Source: Palleronia sp. LCG004
Lineage (GTDB): Bacteria > Pseudomonadota > Alphaproteobacteria > Rhodobacterales > Rhodobacteraceae
Direction: 5' to 3'
Assembly: GCF_032931615.1 (NCBI RefSeq)
Contig: NZ_CP136759.1
Location: 1,240,001-1,304,000 of the forward strand
DNA: 64,000 bases
Shown here: positions 55,207 through 64,000 of the stretch, one piece after another
Numbering within the stretch: position 1 is the stretch's first letter
Layout of the letters: every line of letters begins with the position of its first letter
The notes under the pieces: model-generated
Told to the model about the DNA's origin: nothing
Database searches by the model: none
Seen by the model: the letters and a program-made list of their open reading frames with translations, nothing else
Program-made: the position numbers and the translations under genes

Positions 55207-57123
55207 ATGCCCACTCGCCCCGCCGCCGCGCCGAAGTCGGGTATCGGCGACGATGCGATCTTCGAGCTCCGCTGGGAGCGTGCGAAGGACGATCTGCATG
55301 CGCCTCTGTCGCGCCTCTACGGCAAGGTCGTTCCCGTCGACAATCTGATGGATCGCGTCCGCATGCTTCTCAGAAGGCAATGGATGGCACGCCCCGCCGA
55401 TCTGCGACTGCTCGACCTCAAGCGCGACATAGATCCGGACTGGTTCCAGAGTTCTCGGATGGCGGGCTACGTGTTCTATGCGGATCGCTTCGGGGGCACC
55501 CTGAAGGGCGTGGGCGACAGGATCCCCTATCTGCGCGATCTGGGCGTGACCTATGCCCATTTCATGCCCTGTCTCATGCCGCGTCCGGGCGATAGCGACG
55601 GTGGCTACGCGGTCATGGACTATACCCGCATCGACCCAAAGCTCGGGACGATGGCCGATTTCAAGCGGTTGACGAAGAAGATGCGCGCTGCGGGCATCAG
55701 CCCCTGCATCGACATGGTCCTGAACCATACCGCGCGCGAACACGATTGGGCCGAACGCGCACGCGCGGGAGATTCGTTCTACCAGGAGTTCTACCGACTC
55801 TACGACGAACCGGAGATCCCGCTCGCCTTCGAGAAGACTCTGCTCGAGGTCTTTCCCGAACAGGCCCCCGGAAACTTCACCTACGACGAGACGATGGGAA
55901 AGTGGGTCTGGACCACGTTCAACACGTTCCAGTGGGATCTGAACTGGGAGAACCCCGAGGTCTTTCTCGCCATTCTGGAAGTGATCCTGACGCTCGCCAA
56001 TGCAGGGGCCGAAGTTCTGCGGCTCGACGCGGTCGCCTTCATGTGGAAGCGGATGGGAACGGTCTGCCAGAACGAGCCCGAGGTCCACGACATCCTGCAA
56101 GCGCTCAATCAGGCGGCATCCGTCGCCGCGGCCGCCACAATCTTCAAGGCCGAAGCGATCGTGGGGCCGGATCAGCTCGTCCCCTATCTCGGCACGGGGC
56201 GGCACACGGGCAAGGTCTGCAACCTCGCCTATCACAACAGCCTCATGGTGCAGTTCTGGTCGGCGCTTGCCAGCCGCGAGACGCATCTAATGACCGATGT
56301 GCTCAAGCGCCATTTTCCCGATCGCTTCGTCGGTGCGGAATGGGCGACCTATATCCGGTGCCACGACGATATCGGATGGGCCATTACCGAGGAGGACGCC
56401 GAGCGCCACGGCGTGACCGGACCCGGCCATCGGAAATTTCTGTCCGATTTCTATGCCGGGCGATTCGAGAACAGCTTTGCGCGCGGTGCGGATTTTCAGG
56501 TCAACGAGGCAACGGGCGACGCGCGCACCAACGGAAGTTTTGCGTCTCTCGCCGGTCTCGAGGACGCGATCGAGAAAAAGGACGCGGACGCGATCTATCG
56601 AGCCATCGCCCGCATCACGCTTGGCCATGCGCTGATCGCGGGGTTCGGAGGCATTCCGCTCGTCTACATGGGCGACGAACTGGGGCTCCTGAACGATGCA
56701 ACATTTCGCAACGATCCCGACCTCGCGGGTGACGGGCGCTGGATGCAGCGCCCACGCATGGATTGGGGGCTGGCCACAGATGCGCCCGAGAGCGACGCGC
56801 CGCACGGGCGCATCTATCGCGCGGTCCGACATATCCTTGCGACGCGCGCCGCCTGCCCCGAGCTCGGTGGCAAGACGGCCTCCCAGGTGATCGAGACGGG
56901 GCATGGCAGGCTCTTCTGCGTGCTGAGGCCGGGTACCGATGTCGCGACCTGGATCGTTGCGAACATGTCGGAAGAAGAGCAAATCATCGCGCGCGATGCG
57001 CTGGGTCTGCCCGCGGGGCCAGTACCGCTCGACGCATTGACCGGTCTGCAACCGCATCTTGCCGGCGATGCCATCGTGGTGCCTGCGTTGACCTGCCTCT
57101 GGCTGCGCCACCCTCTCTGGTAG
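55207..57123 (+). CDS. Amylosucrase (GH13)
   Basis: A 638-residue GH13 enzyme whose length and order of motifs match amylosucrase: N-terminal helical domain, YADRFGGTLKGVGDRIPYL, VLNHTAREHDWAERA, nucleophile Asp in LRLDAVAFMWKRMG, acid/base Glu in IFKAEAIVG, and the transition-state Asp pair in RCHDDIGW. Amylosucrase splits sucrose and builds an alpha-1,4-glucan. A sucrose hydrolase is an alternative. Start 55207 follows TAGGAG, 19 bases after lldD. No signal peptide. Confidence 0.88.
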   Translation: MPTRPAAAPKSGIGDDAIFELRWERAKDDLHAPLSRLYGKVVPVDNLMDRVRMLLRRQWMARPADLRLLDLKRDIDPDWFQSSRMAGYVFYADRFGGTLKGVGDRIPYLRDLGVTYAHFMPCLMPRPGDSDGGYAVMDYTRIDPKLGTMADFKRLTKKMRAAGISPCIDMVLNHTAREHDWAERARAGDSFYQEFYRLYDEPEIPLAFEKTLLEVFPEQAPGNFTYDETMGKWVWTTFNTFQWDLNWENPEVFLAILEVILTLANAGAEVLRLDAVAFMWKRMGTVCQNEPEVHDILQALNQAASVAAAATIFKAEAIVGPDQLVPYLGTGRHTGKVCNLAYHNSLMVQFWSALASRETHLMTDVLKRHFPDRFVGAEWATYIRCHDDIGWAITEEDAERHGVTGPGHRKFLSDFYAGRFENSFARGADFQVNEATGDARTNGSFASLAGLEDAIEKKDADAIYRAIARITLGHALIAGFGGIPLVYMGDELGLLNDATFRNDPDLAGDGRWMQRPRMDWGLATDAPESDAPHGRIYRAVRHILATRAACPELGGKTASQVIETGHGRLFCVLRPGTDVATWIVANMSEEEQIIARDALGLPAGPVPLDALTGLQPHLAGDAIVVPALTCLWLRHPLW

Positions 57124-57124
57124 A

Positions 57125-57145
57125 AGTTCGACAGCGCGTCGAACT
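57125..57145 (+). terminator. Hairpin after amylosucrase gene
   Basis: Perfect 8-base-pair stem AGTTCGAC / GTCGAACT with loop AGCGC, starting immediately after the stop codon; only a short T-run (TCTTT) follows, so termination is possible but not certain. Confidence 0.45.
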
Positions 57146-57296
57146 AGGTCTTTGCGAACCATGGTGCACGAGCAAAGCGAAGGCAGGCGCGCCCTCTTTT
57201 CAAAATGGCACCGATGCCCTATAGGCCCCTATCCCCGCGTGCACACCCTTGGAGGCGGCGGGGCGCGATGACACTCTATTTCTAGGAGATACCCAC

Positions 57297-57974
57297 ATGG
57301 CAGGCGAAACACCTGACATCATCGCCATGGAACGGACGGGGACAGGCAAGGGGGCCGCCCGTCAGGCCCGGCGCGACATGCTCGTGCCCGGAATCGTCTA
57401 TGGCGGCGGAGCCGATCCGCTTCCCATCAACCTCCCCTACAACCAGCTCGTGAAAAAGCTGAAGGCAGGCCGATTCCTGTCGACGCTTTTCAACCTCAAG
57501 GTCGAGGGGCAGGAAGACGTCCGCGTCATCTGCCGCAGCGTTCAGCGCGACGTGGTCAAGGATCTTCCGACCCATGTCGATTTCATGCGCCTGCGCCGCA
57601 CGAGCCGCGTTTCCCTCTATATCCCGGTCACGATCACCGGCGAAGAGGAGAGCCCCGGACTGAAGCAGGGCGGCGTCCTCACCATGGTCCGCCCCGAAGT
57701 CGAGCTTCGCTGCACCGCCGGCGATATCCCCGAGGAGATCGTCGGTGACATCTCGAAGCTCGAGATCGGCGACACGCTGACCATTTCGATGGTCGATCTG
57801 CCGAAGGGCACGCGTCCGACGATCGACCGCGACTTCGTCATCGCGAATATCCAGGCTCCCTCGGGCCTCGCCTCGCAGAAGGATGACGAGGACGAGGACG
57901 TCGATGCCGACGAGGTTCCGACGACCGAAATGGGCCCGCCCGACGGCGAGCAGGGCAAGGAAGAGGAGAGCTGA
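57297..57974 (+). CDS. rplY: 50S ribosomal protein L25/Ctc
   Basis: L25 binds 5S rRNA in the large subunit. The 225-residue protein is the long CTC type: N-terminal 5S-binding domain ([21 protein letters not shown]), a C-terminal beta domain (about 95-185) and an acidic tail ([12 protein letters not shown]). Start 57297 has TAGGAGATA upstream. In most alpha-proteobacteria pth follows directly; here a histidine kinase and a response regulator intervene. Confidence 0.96.
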   Translation: MAGETPDIIAMERTGTGKGAARQARRDMLVPGIVYGGGADPLPINLPYNQLVKKLKAGRFLSTLFNLKVEGQEDVRVICRSVQRDVVKDLPTHVDFMRLRRTSRVSLYIPVTITGEEESPGLKQGGVLTMVRPEVELRCTAGDIPEEIVGDISKLEIGDTLTISMVDLPKGTRPTIDRDFVIANIQAPSGLASQKDDEDEDVDADEVPTTEMGPPDGEQGKEEES

Positions 57975-58127
57975 GGCTTTCCAACGACCCGGCGGCGGGG
58001 CGCGCTGTGCGACGCCCTGCCGCAACCGAACGACTGAGTTACAGATTCTCGACATTTTCTTGAACTTTTTGTCGTCTACCCGGTTGGGCCGCGAAGCTGC
58101 GAGCACCAAAGACAGGCAGTCAGCAAC

Positions 58128-59195
58128 ATGTCCGACACACCGCCTCGCGATAGGCAGTCACAGATCAATTTCAGGGACGCCCCGCAGAGGTTCCGCGATC
58201 AGCATCCAGACGACAAGTTCGTGGGGGCTTCAGGGGTGCTGTTCGAACAGGCAATGTCGCAGACGCGCATGGCAATCTGCCTTGCGGACCCGAACGCCGA
58301 CGATCAACCTATCGTCTTCGTCAACCGGGCCTTCACGCATCTGACGGGGTACGAAGAGCACGAGGTGATCGGAAAGAATTGCCGGTTTCTTCAAGGCAAC
58401 AACACCGATTCTTCGAAAGTCGCCCTTGTCAGCGATGCAATCAAGAAAGAGGAAGTCGTTGTCGTCGAGCTTCTCAACTATCGCAAGGATGGCACGCCTT
58501 TCTGGAATGCGCTGCATCTCGGGCCGATCTACGACGAGACAGGAAAGCTGCTTTATTATTTTGGCTCACAATGGGATGTCAGTGACGTCCACGCTGCACG
58601 CGCCGACGAGCAGCATGCCAAGGCTCTTGCCCGCGAGCTAAGCCACCGGATCAAAAACATGTTCGCCGTAATCGGCGGCCTCGTTACTGTGACCGGTCGT
58701 GCCAAAAATTTCCGCGAGGAAGCGGCCGAGATCAATGACCGGATCAGAGCCCTTGGACGGGCTTTCGAGACCACACTGGACGAGGCTTCCCTCGGCTCCA
58801 TTGAACTCGGCGATTCGATCAGGTCTGTGCTTGCCCCGTATGATGCCGAAGGAACGCGCATCCGGTTCGAGGGCGAAAATTTTCGCGTAGATCCCAATAT
58901 CGTATCGACCGTCGGCCTGGCCCTGCACGAGCTCGCGACGAACGCGATCAAGTACGGTGCCCTGAACGGACCCGAAGGTGAGGTTACCGTCAGATGGGCG
59001 CGCGACGCCGAGACGGAAGGCCTCGACCTCAACTGGATCGAGACGGGCGGCCCTGCCGTCGTCCAGCCGGAAGAGGAGAAGGGAAGCGGAATGGGCATCA
59101 TCGACAACCTCCTGTCCTTCGTCGGCGGGAACCTTGAACGGACCTGGGACCCGAAAGGGTTTTCGGCCCGGATCGAGATCCCGTCCTTGCGATAG
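58128..59195 (+). CDS. LOV-domain blue-light sensor histidine kinase (HWE type)
   Basis: A 355-residue soluble sensor kinase. The LOV/PAS domain (about 40-150) has GKNCRFLQG with C85, the residue that forms the flavin adduct on blue-light exposure, and NYRKDGTPFWN. The kinase half belongs to the HWE/HisKA_2 group: phospho-acceptor H173 in LSHRIKNMFAVI, N-box ALHELATNAIKYG, a WxE motif (W303-E305) and a GSGMGI G-box. The response regulator gene starts 6 bases later and is the likely partner. Related LOV-HWE kinases act in light-dependent stress control and attachment. No membrane segment. Confidence 0.93.
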   Translation: MSDTPPRDRQSQINFRDAPQRFRDQHPDDKFVGASGVLFEQAMSQTRMAICLADPNADDQPIVFVNRAFTHLTGYEEHEVIGKNCRFLQGNNTDSSKVALVSDAIKKEEVVVVELLNYRKDGTPFWNALHLGPIYDETGKLLYYFGSQWDVSDVHAARADEQHAKALARELSHRIKNMFAVIGGLVTVTGRAKNFREEAAEINDRIRALGRAFETTLDEASLGSIELGDSIRSVLAPYDAEGTRIRFEGENFRVDPNIVSTVGLALHELATNAIKYGALNGPEGEVTVRWARDAETEGLDLNWIETGGPAVVQPEEEKGSGMGIIDNLLSFVGGNLERTWDPKGFSARIEIPSLR

Positions 59196-59201
59196 GTTAG
59201 G

Positions 59202-59594
59202 ATGACCATGAACATTTCGGAGAATATCGGTCCAATGCAAATTCTCGTACTCGAAGATGAGCCTCTCATCCTGATGGAACTGGCTCTTGCGCTCGAGGAC
59301 GAAGGGGCAAAGCCCGTAACAGCCACGAATGCGAAGGCAGCGCTGGAGGCGATCGCCTCACACGATATCTCTGCCGCCATTCTGGACGTGAACTTGGGCC
59401 GTGGATCCACCTGCGAATGCGTGGCCGAACGACTTGCCGAGCGGCAGATCCCCTTCTTGCTCCATTCGGGCGATTTGGTGAGACAGGGTGAGCTTATCGA
59501 GCGGATCGAAGCGGAGGTGATTCCCAAACCCGCTTCCTCCAATCGTGTCGCCGGCCGAGCTGTCGCCTTGGCGAAAGAAAAGAAACCGGCCTGA
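59202..59594 (+). CDS. Stand-alone response regulator receiver protein
   Basis: A 130-residue CheY-like receiver with no output domain: acidic pocket LEDEP (E18, D19, E20), phospho-acceptor D62 in AILDVNLG, Ser89 in LLHSG and Lys109 in VIPKP. Single-domain regulators paired with HWE kinases often relay phosphate to another protein or act as a sink. ATG 59202 is used; ATG 59235 (MQILVLEDE) is the alternative. Likely co-transcribed with the LOV kinase and possibly with pth, 36 bases on. Confidence 0.9.
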   Translation: MTMNISENIGPMQILVLEDEPLILMELALALEDEGAKPVTATNAKAALEAIASHDISAAILDVNLGRGSTCECVAERLAERQIPFLLHSGDLVRQGELIERIEAEVIPKPASSNRVAGRAVALAKEKKPA

Positions 59595-59630
59595 TCCAGA
59601 AAGCTGCATGATCTCCGAAAGGAAGACCTG

Positions 59631-60317
59631 ATGCGTTTGTTCGTGGGACTCGGTAATCCCGGCGCCAAATATTCGCAGAACCGGCATAACATCGGCTTCA
59701 TGGCAATCGACCGCATCGCCGAGGATCACGGGTTCGCGCCTTTCAGGTCGAAATTCCAGGGAAGCCTCTCCGAGGGACGGCTCGGGACCGAAAAGGTCCT
59801 TTTGCTCAAACCCGAGACGTTCATGAACCTGTCCGGCCAATCGGTCGGAGAAGCGCTTCGCTTTCACAAGATCGACGTTGCTGACATCGTCGTCTTCCAT
59901 GACGAAATCGATCTCGCTCCGGGCAAGCTGAAGGCCAAAGCAGGCGGTGGCCATGCCGGTCACAACGGTTTGCGGTCGATCCATTCCCATATCGGACCCG
60001 ATTATGCGCGGATCCGGATGGGCGTGGGTCACCCCGGGCACAAGGACGCAGTTCCGGGTTATGTCCTCCGCGATTTTCCGAAGTCCGACCTCGATTGGCT
60101 CGATGACGTGCTGCGCGGTATTTCGGACGGTGCCGATGCCCTTGCCAGGAATGAGACCTCGACGTTCCTGAATGCGGTCGCACAGCGGACGGCACCTTCG
60201 CGGAGTTCGACAGGTACGAAGGGCCCGTCATCGCCACATCGACAGCCGGACGCTGAACCGGCAGCGGAACCGGATACGCGCAATCCTCTGCAAAAGCTTG
60301 TGGACCGCTTTTCCTGA
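59631..60317 (+). CDS. pth: Peptidyl-tRNA hydrolase
   Basis: Pth frees tRNA from dropped-off peptidyl-tRNA. The 228-residue protein has the canonical FVGLGNPGAKYSQNRHNIGFM (quoted in part: GLGNPGAKYSQNRHN, with catalytic His), LLKPETFMNLSGQSV, HDEIDL and GGHAGHNGLRS. The C-terminal 40 residues are polar and beyond the E. coli length, which is usual in this group. AAGGA precedes the ATG. Confidence 0.97.
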   Translation: MRLFVGLGNPGAKYSQNRHNIGFMAIDRIAEDHGFAPFRSKFQGSLSEGRLGTEKVLLLKPETFMNLSGQSVGEALRFHKIDVADIVVFHDEIDLAPGKLKAKAGGGHAGHNGLRSIHSHIGPDYARIRMGVGHPGHKDAVPGYVLRDFPKSDLDWLDDVLRGISDGADALARNETSTFLNAVAQRTAPSRSSTGTKGPSSPHRQPDAEPAAEPDTRNPLQKLVDRFS

Positions 60318-60365
60318 CAGCGTGAAAGGTGGACGATACCAGCCGATGTCCATAATCTGACGCCT

Positions 60366-60737
60366 ATGGAAAAAGATATCTCGATCAACGTGCTCGGCAC
60401 CGAGCTCAAGACATGCTCGAACGATCCACTGACCGGGTTCTTTCGCGACGGGCATTGCAACACATGCGCGGCCGATCACGGTTCACACACTGTATGCGCC
60501 ATCGTGACCGCCGAGTTTCTCGCGTTTTCGAAATACCTTGGCAATGATCTGAGTACGCCGCGACCCGAGTTCGATTTTGCGGGTCTCGTAGACGGTGACA
60601 GATGGTGTCTTTGCGCCGCACGGTTCCTGCAGGCGGTCGAGGAAGGGTGCGCCCCGAAGATAGACCTCGAGGCTACGCATCTGCGCGCGACCGAAATCGT
60701 CGATCTTGAGATCCTGCAGCGCCATGCGATCCGCTAG
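60366..60737 (+). CDS. DUF2237 family protein
   Basis: A 123-residue protein of the DUF2237 family, recognised from LKTCSNDPLTGFFRDGHC, THTVCAIVTAEFL-like (here HTVCAIVTAEFLAFSK) and DGDRWCLCAARF. Several conserved Cys (in GHCNTC and CLC) could bind a metal. Function unknown. Its end overlaps the start of the next gene by 14 bases, so the two are probably one operon. Confidence 0.85.
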   Translation: MEKDISINVLGTELKTCSNDPLTGFFRDGHCNTCAADHGSHTVCAIVTAEFLAFSKYLGNDLSTPRPEFDFAGLVDGDRWCLCAARFLQAVEEGCAPKIDLEATHLRATEIVDLEILQRHAIR

Positions 60738-61296
60738 TTTCGTTGTTTTTTGCCTCTGGGCGACGTCTGTCAGCGCTGCGCCCGAGATCATCGCCGGTGA
60801 TCTCGATAGGCTCGCGCGCTACGACGAGGCGGCCGGGCGGGCGATCCTGGATGCCTTGGCGCGAGGTGACGCCGAGGATGTCGATGCGCTCTCCGCGGCA
60901 CTCGCAGATCGCCCCCTCGCTCCGGAACCGGCAGGCGACTGGCGGTGCCGCACGATCAAGGCAGGCGGACGGACGGGCCTTGCCGTTTTCGCACAGTTCG
61001 ATTGTCGGATCACTTTGATAGGGCCAACCGAATGGCGCTTCGAAAAGCTGACAGGCTCCGAAAGATCACTGGGTACCATCGCTTTCCACGAGGGACAGGC
61101 GATCTATCGCGGTGTCGGCTTCTCGGGTGACGCGCCCGCCCTGCCCTATGAAGCTTTCGATACAGATCCGAACCTTACATCGGATACAATTCCGCAAATC
61201 GCCGTCTTCGAACAGACCGGACCTGACGAAGCGCGGTTGACCTTTCCGTATCCCAACGGCGACAGCGCATTCGACGTGCTCCACCTGACCCGCTAG
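60724..61296 (+). CDS. DUF4893-like exported protein
   Basis: A 190-residue protein with an N-terminal signal peptide ([19 protein letters not shown]) and a mature part resembling the DUF4893 family: [31 protein letters not shown] and [11 protein letters not shown] Cys pair in the WRC and FDC segments could form a disulfide. Function unknown. Overlaps the DUF2237 gene by 14 bases; its stop overlaps that of trpB (CTAG) on the other strand. Confidence 0.78.
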   Translation: MRSASFVVFCLWATSVSAAPEIIAGDLDRLARYDEAAGRAILDALARGDAEDVDALSAALADRPLAPEPAGDWRCRTIKAGGRTGLAVFAQFDCRITLIGPTEWRFEKLTGSERSLGTIAFHEGQAIYRGVGFSGDAPALPYEAFDTDPNLTSDTIPQIAVFEQTGPDEARLTFPYPNGDSAFDVLHLTR

Positions 61297-62516
61297 TCGA
61301 TATCGGCTCCGAGAGCCTTCGCGACGGTATAGATGTCCTTGTCGCCGCGACCGCACATGTTCATGCAGATGATGTGATCCTTGGGAAGGTCCGGCGCGAT
61401 CTTCATCACATGCGCAAGCGCATGGCTGGGCTCAAGCGCAGGGATGATTCCCTCTTTCGCGCAGCAGAGCTGAAATGCATCGAGAGCTTCGCGGTCGGTT
61501 ATGGCGACATACCGCGCGCGTTTGGTCTCATGCAGCCAGGCGTGCTCAGGTCCGATGCCGGGATAGTCGAGCCCTGCGGAAATACTGAACCCTTCGAGGA
61601 TCTGTCCGTCATCGTCCTGCAGAAGGTAGGTGCGGTTGCCGTGCAGCACGCCCGGACGTCCGCCGGTCAGCGAGGCGCAATGCTCCATCTTGTCATCGAC
61701 ACCCTTGCCGCCAGCCTCGACTCCAATAATCTCGACATCCTTGTCGTCGAGGAACGGGTAAAAGAGCCCCATCGCGTTCGAGCCACCGCCGATGGCCGCC
61801 ACGAGGGTATCGGGAAGGCGACCTTCGGCAGCGTGCATCTGCTCGCGCACCTCCTTGCCGATGATCGACTGGAAATCGCGGACCATCGCGGGATAGGGAT
61901 GCGGGCCCGCGACCGTGCCGATGCAGTAGAAGGTATCCCGTACATTCGTGACCCAGTCGCGAAGCGCATCGTTCATCGCATCCTTGAGCGTGCCCCGACC
62001 GGACGTGACCGGCACCACCTTTGCCCCGAGGAGCCGCATCCGGAAAACGTTCGGCTGCTGACGTTCGACATCGTGCGCCCCCATATAGATCACGCAATCG
62101 AGACCGAACTTGGCGCAGACCGTTGCCGTCGCGACGCCGTGCTGACCGGCACCCGTCTCGGCAATGATGCGTTGCTTGCCCATGCGACGCGCGAGCAGAA
62201 TCTGTCCCAGGACATTGTTGATCTTGTGCGCGCCGGTATGGTTCAGTTCGTCGCGCTTGAGATACACCTTTGCACCGCCAAGATGCTCGGTCAGACGCTC
62301 GGCATAATAGAGAGGCGAAGGTCGGCCGACGTAATGAGTCCAGAGATCGTGCATCTCAGCCCAGAAGTCGTCGTCGGTCTTGGCCCGTTCGTACTCCGCC
62401 TCGAGCCGAAGGATCAGTGGCATCAGCGTCTCGCTGACGAAGCGGCCGCCGAACTCTCCGAAGCGCCCCTTTTCGTCGGGGCCGGTCATGAAGGAATTGA
62501 ACAGGTCGTTGGCCAT
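61293..62516 (-). CDS. trpB: Tryptophan synthase beta subunit
   Basis: TrpB condenses indole with serine using PLP. The 407-residue protein has [28 protein letters not shown]-lysine in [23 protein letters not shown] and the phosphate-binding [11 protein letters not shown] 62516 is selected by GGAGCGAGAT upstream; the ATG four codons earlier is less well placed. Downstream of trpF with 62 bases between; trpA lies apart at 51.7 kb. Confidence 0.97.
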   Translation of the reverse strand: MANDLFNSFMTGPDEKGRFGEFGGRFVSETLMPLILRLEAEYERAKTDDDFWAEMHDLWTHYVGRPSPLYYAERLTEHLGGAKVYLKRDELNHTGAHKINNVLGQILLARRMGKQRIIAETGAGQHGVATATVCAKFGLDCVIYMGAHDVERQQPNVFRMRLLGAKVVPVTSGRGTLKDAMNDALRDWVTNVRDTFYCIGTVAGPHPYPAMVRDFQSIIGKEVREQMHAAEGRLPDTLVAAIGGGSNAMGLFYPFLDDKDVEIIGVEAGGKGVDDKMEHCASLTGGRPGVLHGNRTYLLQDDDGQILEGFSISAGLDYPGIGPEHAWLHETKRARYVAITDREALDAFQLCCAKEGIIPALEPSHALAHVMKIAPDLPKDHIICMNMCGRGDKDIYTVAKALGADID

Positions 62517-62578
62517 ATCTCGCTCCATCGGTGGATAGAAAGGCGTAACGTCGATTAGGCCGACTGGCAAGCGACGTG

Positions 62579-63220
62579 TCAGGCGCGCACGGCCTCTGCG
62601 AAAGCGCGGATCAACTGACCGTCCTTGAAGCCTGGCGCACTCTCGACGCCCGAACTGACATCCACCTGTCGCGCGCCGGTACGACGAATGGCCTCGGCGA
62701 CGTTGTCGGGCCCGAGTCCCCCTGCAAGCATCCACGGCAGGTCCCAGTCGCGGTGCGCAATCAGATCCCAGTCGAACGGACGGCCGTTCCCGCCGGGAAG
62801 GTCAGCCCCCTTTGGCGGCTTGGCATCGATCAGCAGCTGGTCCGCAACGGATGCATAACTGTCTACCTTCGTCAGATCTTCTTCGGTCGCGATGCCCACG
62901 GCCTTCATCACCGGCAAACCATAGCGCGCGCGGATCTCGGTCACGCGATCTGGGCTTTCGGAACCGTGAAGCTGAAGCATGTCGAGGGGTACTCGGTCGA
63001 TGATCTCGTCGAGCTTCGCGTCCTCGGGATCGACCAGCAAAGCCACCTTCGTCGTGCCGGCCGGAACCGATCCGGCCATGAAGGCGGCATCGTCGATCGT
63101 CAGATTGCGCGGAGATTTCGGGAAGAAAACAAAACCGAGATAGGATGCACCGGCAAGAAGCGCCGCCGCCACGTCAGCGCTTTCGGTCAATCCGCAGAAC
63201 TTGATCCGAACGTCCGGCAT
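62579..63220 (-). CDS. trpF: Phosphoribosylanthranilate isomerase
   Basis: TrpF converts N-(5'-phosphoribosyl)anthranilate to the ribulose form in tryptophan synthesis. The 213-residue TIM barrel begins [12 protein letters not shown] with catalytic Cys and has the catalytic Asp in VDVSSGVE, plus LQLHGSE. ATG 63220 gives the family N-terminus; a TTG at 63229 would overlap the lapA stop (TTGA) and is a possible coupled start. Part of ihfB-lapA-trpF-trpB. Confidence 0.95.
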   Translation of the reverse strand: MPDVRIKFCGLTESADVAAALLAGASYLGFVFFPKSPRNLTIDDAAFMAGSVPAGTTKVALLVDPEDAKLDEIIDRVPLDMLQLHGSESPDRVTEIRARYGLPVMKAVGIATEEDLTKVDSYASVADQLLIDAKPPKGADLPGGNGRPFDWDLIAHRDWDLPWMLAGGLGPDNVAEAIRRTGARQVDVSSGVESAPGFKDGQLIRAFAEAVRA

Positions 63221-63225
63221 CAAGG

Positions 63226-63603
63226 TCAACGGGGGACGCTGCCGTCCTCGAGAAGCGCGAGGACGTCGTCTTGGGTGGTGCCGCTGTTCGGGTCCCGGCG
63301 GGTCCCGCGCAGGCGCTCGTTCTCACGGCGAAGGGATTCCTTCTCGCGACGCTCGGTCCGCGCGGCTGCACGATGTTTGTGCTCCCGCAGGTATTCCCAG
63401 ATGAAACCGATCAAGAGGCCGATGACCACCGCGCCGAGGATCACGACGAACATCGGCAGGCTGAGCTCCCATGACCATCCCAGAAAACCGGCCATCGCCT
63501 CCGGCAGGACGCGCAACGTGACCATCGCTGAATTGGCGATGGCAACGACGATCAACAGCACGGCGATGATCGCAAGAATGACGTATTTCACGAGCTGCAT
63601 CAT
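63226..63603 (-). CDS. lapA: LapA-family (DUF1049) membrane protein
   Basis: A 125-residue inner-membrane protein with two N-terminal hydrophobic segments (about 4-24 and 45-68) and a cytoplasmic coiled-coil-prone charged region ([21 protein letters not shown], in part). LapA homologues take part in lipopolysaccharide assembly control. It lies 1 base after ihfB with its ribosome site (AAGGAT) inside the ihfB end, and runs into trpF. Confidence 0.88.
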   Translation of the reverse strand: MMQLVKYVILAIIAVLLIVVAIANSAMVTLRVLPEAMAGFLGWSWELSLPMFVVILGAVVIGLLIGFIWEYLREHKHRAAARTERREKESLRRENERLRGTRRDPNSGTTQDDVLALLEDGSVPR

Positions 63604-63604
63604 C

Positions 63605-63886
63605 TTATCCTTCGTTCAAGCGATCGCGCAGAAGTTTGCCGGTCTTGAAGAACGGCACGTGTTTCTCTTCAACCTGAACCGAGGCACCGGTCCTGGGGTT
63701 CCGACCCTGCCGCGCATCCCTCTTCTTGACCGAAAACGCTCCGAAGCCGCGCAGCTCAACCCGGTCACCGCGCGCCATGGCATCAATGATTCGCTCGAAG
63801 ATGGTCCCGACGATCCGTTCGACGTCGCGCTGTGTAAGATGCGGGTTCTCGTCTGCGATCTTCTGGATCAGCTCGGACCGGATCAT
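63605..63886 (-). CDS. ihfB: Integration host factor subunit beta
   Basis: IHF-beta pairs with IHF-alpha to bend DNA. The 93-residue protein has [18 protein letters not shown], the HU/IHF body [23 protein letters not shown], and [10 protein letters not shown] with the intercalating proline. Start 63886 is preferred over 63940 because GGGGGAAG precedes it and the extra residues are not conserved. rpsA is normally upstream and would lie beyond the window. Confidence 0.96.
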   Translation of the reverse strand: MIRSELIQKIADENPHLTQRDVERIVGTIFERIIDAMARGDRVELRGFGAFSVKKRDARQGRNPRTGASVQVEEKHVPFFKTGKLLRDRLNEG

Positions 63887-64000
63887 CGTCGTCTTCCCCC
63901 TTTTGCGCAGGCAGTCTCGGCGCGTTGCGCGACAATTCATTGATAGTCGGAATTCGTCGGAGCGACATCCATCCCGCCGCGGAAACTATCTGCGGTCCTG

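Noticed and set aside
57992..58019. GC-rich hairpin after rplY as terminator
   Set aside because: A stem can be drawn with wobble pairs but no T-run follows, so the evidence is too weak.

Overview
The window is a GC-rich stretch of a bacterial chromosome that reads as a marine alphaproteobacterium of the Rhodobacteraceae (Roseobacter-type). The support is gene content and order: surE-pcm-nlpD facing tatABC, lysC followed by ptsP, ihfB-lapA-trpF-trpB, a phaC/phaP/phaR/phaZ polyhydroxybutyrate locus, SdhE, an LdtR-like MarR regulator, DUF1194, YjbF/YjbH and a TRAP transporter. I identify 66 protein genes. I see no rRNA, tRNA, insertion sequence, prophage or CRISPR array. Most large open frames on the opposite strands are shadows created by G/C-rich third codon positions.

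Layout. 1-5.7 kb: the end of an SDR gene, surE-pcm-nlpD, then a DUF815 ATPase and the Tat translocase genes on the other strand. 5.7-13.3 kb: a divergent catabolic regulon. A GntR regulator and a Gfo/Idh dehydrogenase face a flavin monooxygenase, aldo/keto reductase, flavin reductase and DctQMP TRAP transporter; the substrate is unknown. 13.5-22.9 kb: lysC, ptsP, EcsC, an acetyltransferase, a flavin reductase, then methylthioadenosine and adenine salvage (mtnP, apt) joined to a glutamine amidotransferase and a glutamine-synthetase-like ligase. 22.9-27.5 kb: the PHB locus with PhaR-type operator sequences. 28-35 kb: thrS, an ArsC-like protein, a cold-shock protein, a 760-base gene-poor stretch, a glyoxalase, DUF1194, a MarR regulator, sdhE and an aminotransferase.

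35-39.8 kb: galU faces a tight three-gene operon (gpsA, HAD phosphatase, GT20 synthase) best read as synthesis of the compatible solute glucosylglycerol. 39.9-47.4 kb: an exopolysaccharide module (Wza-like export lipoprotein, epimerase, sugar transferase, YjbF, YjbH, CapD/FlaA1-type dehydratase). 47.5-50.2 kb: a DUF4130-UdgX fusion coupled to a radical-SAM/HhH protein, a little-understood putative DNA repair pair. 50.3-57.1 kb: ychF, a Pmp3-like peptide, trpA, a type II NADH dehydrogenase, an FMN hydroxy-acid oxidase and amylosucrase. 57.3-64 kb: rplY and pth separated by a LOV-domain histidine kinase and a response regulator, two small conserved proteins, then trpB, trpF, lapA and ihfB on the minus strand.

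The strongest candidates for new biology are the UdgX/radical-SAM pair, the uncharacterised TRAP/monooxygenase regulon with a tandem-repeat operator candidate, the gpsA-phosphatase-ggpS osmolyte operon, and the blue-light two-component system sitting between rplY and pth. All calls come from reading sequence and family knowledge; no database search or computation was run.
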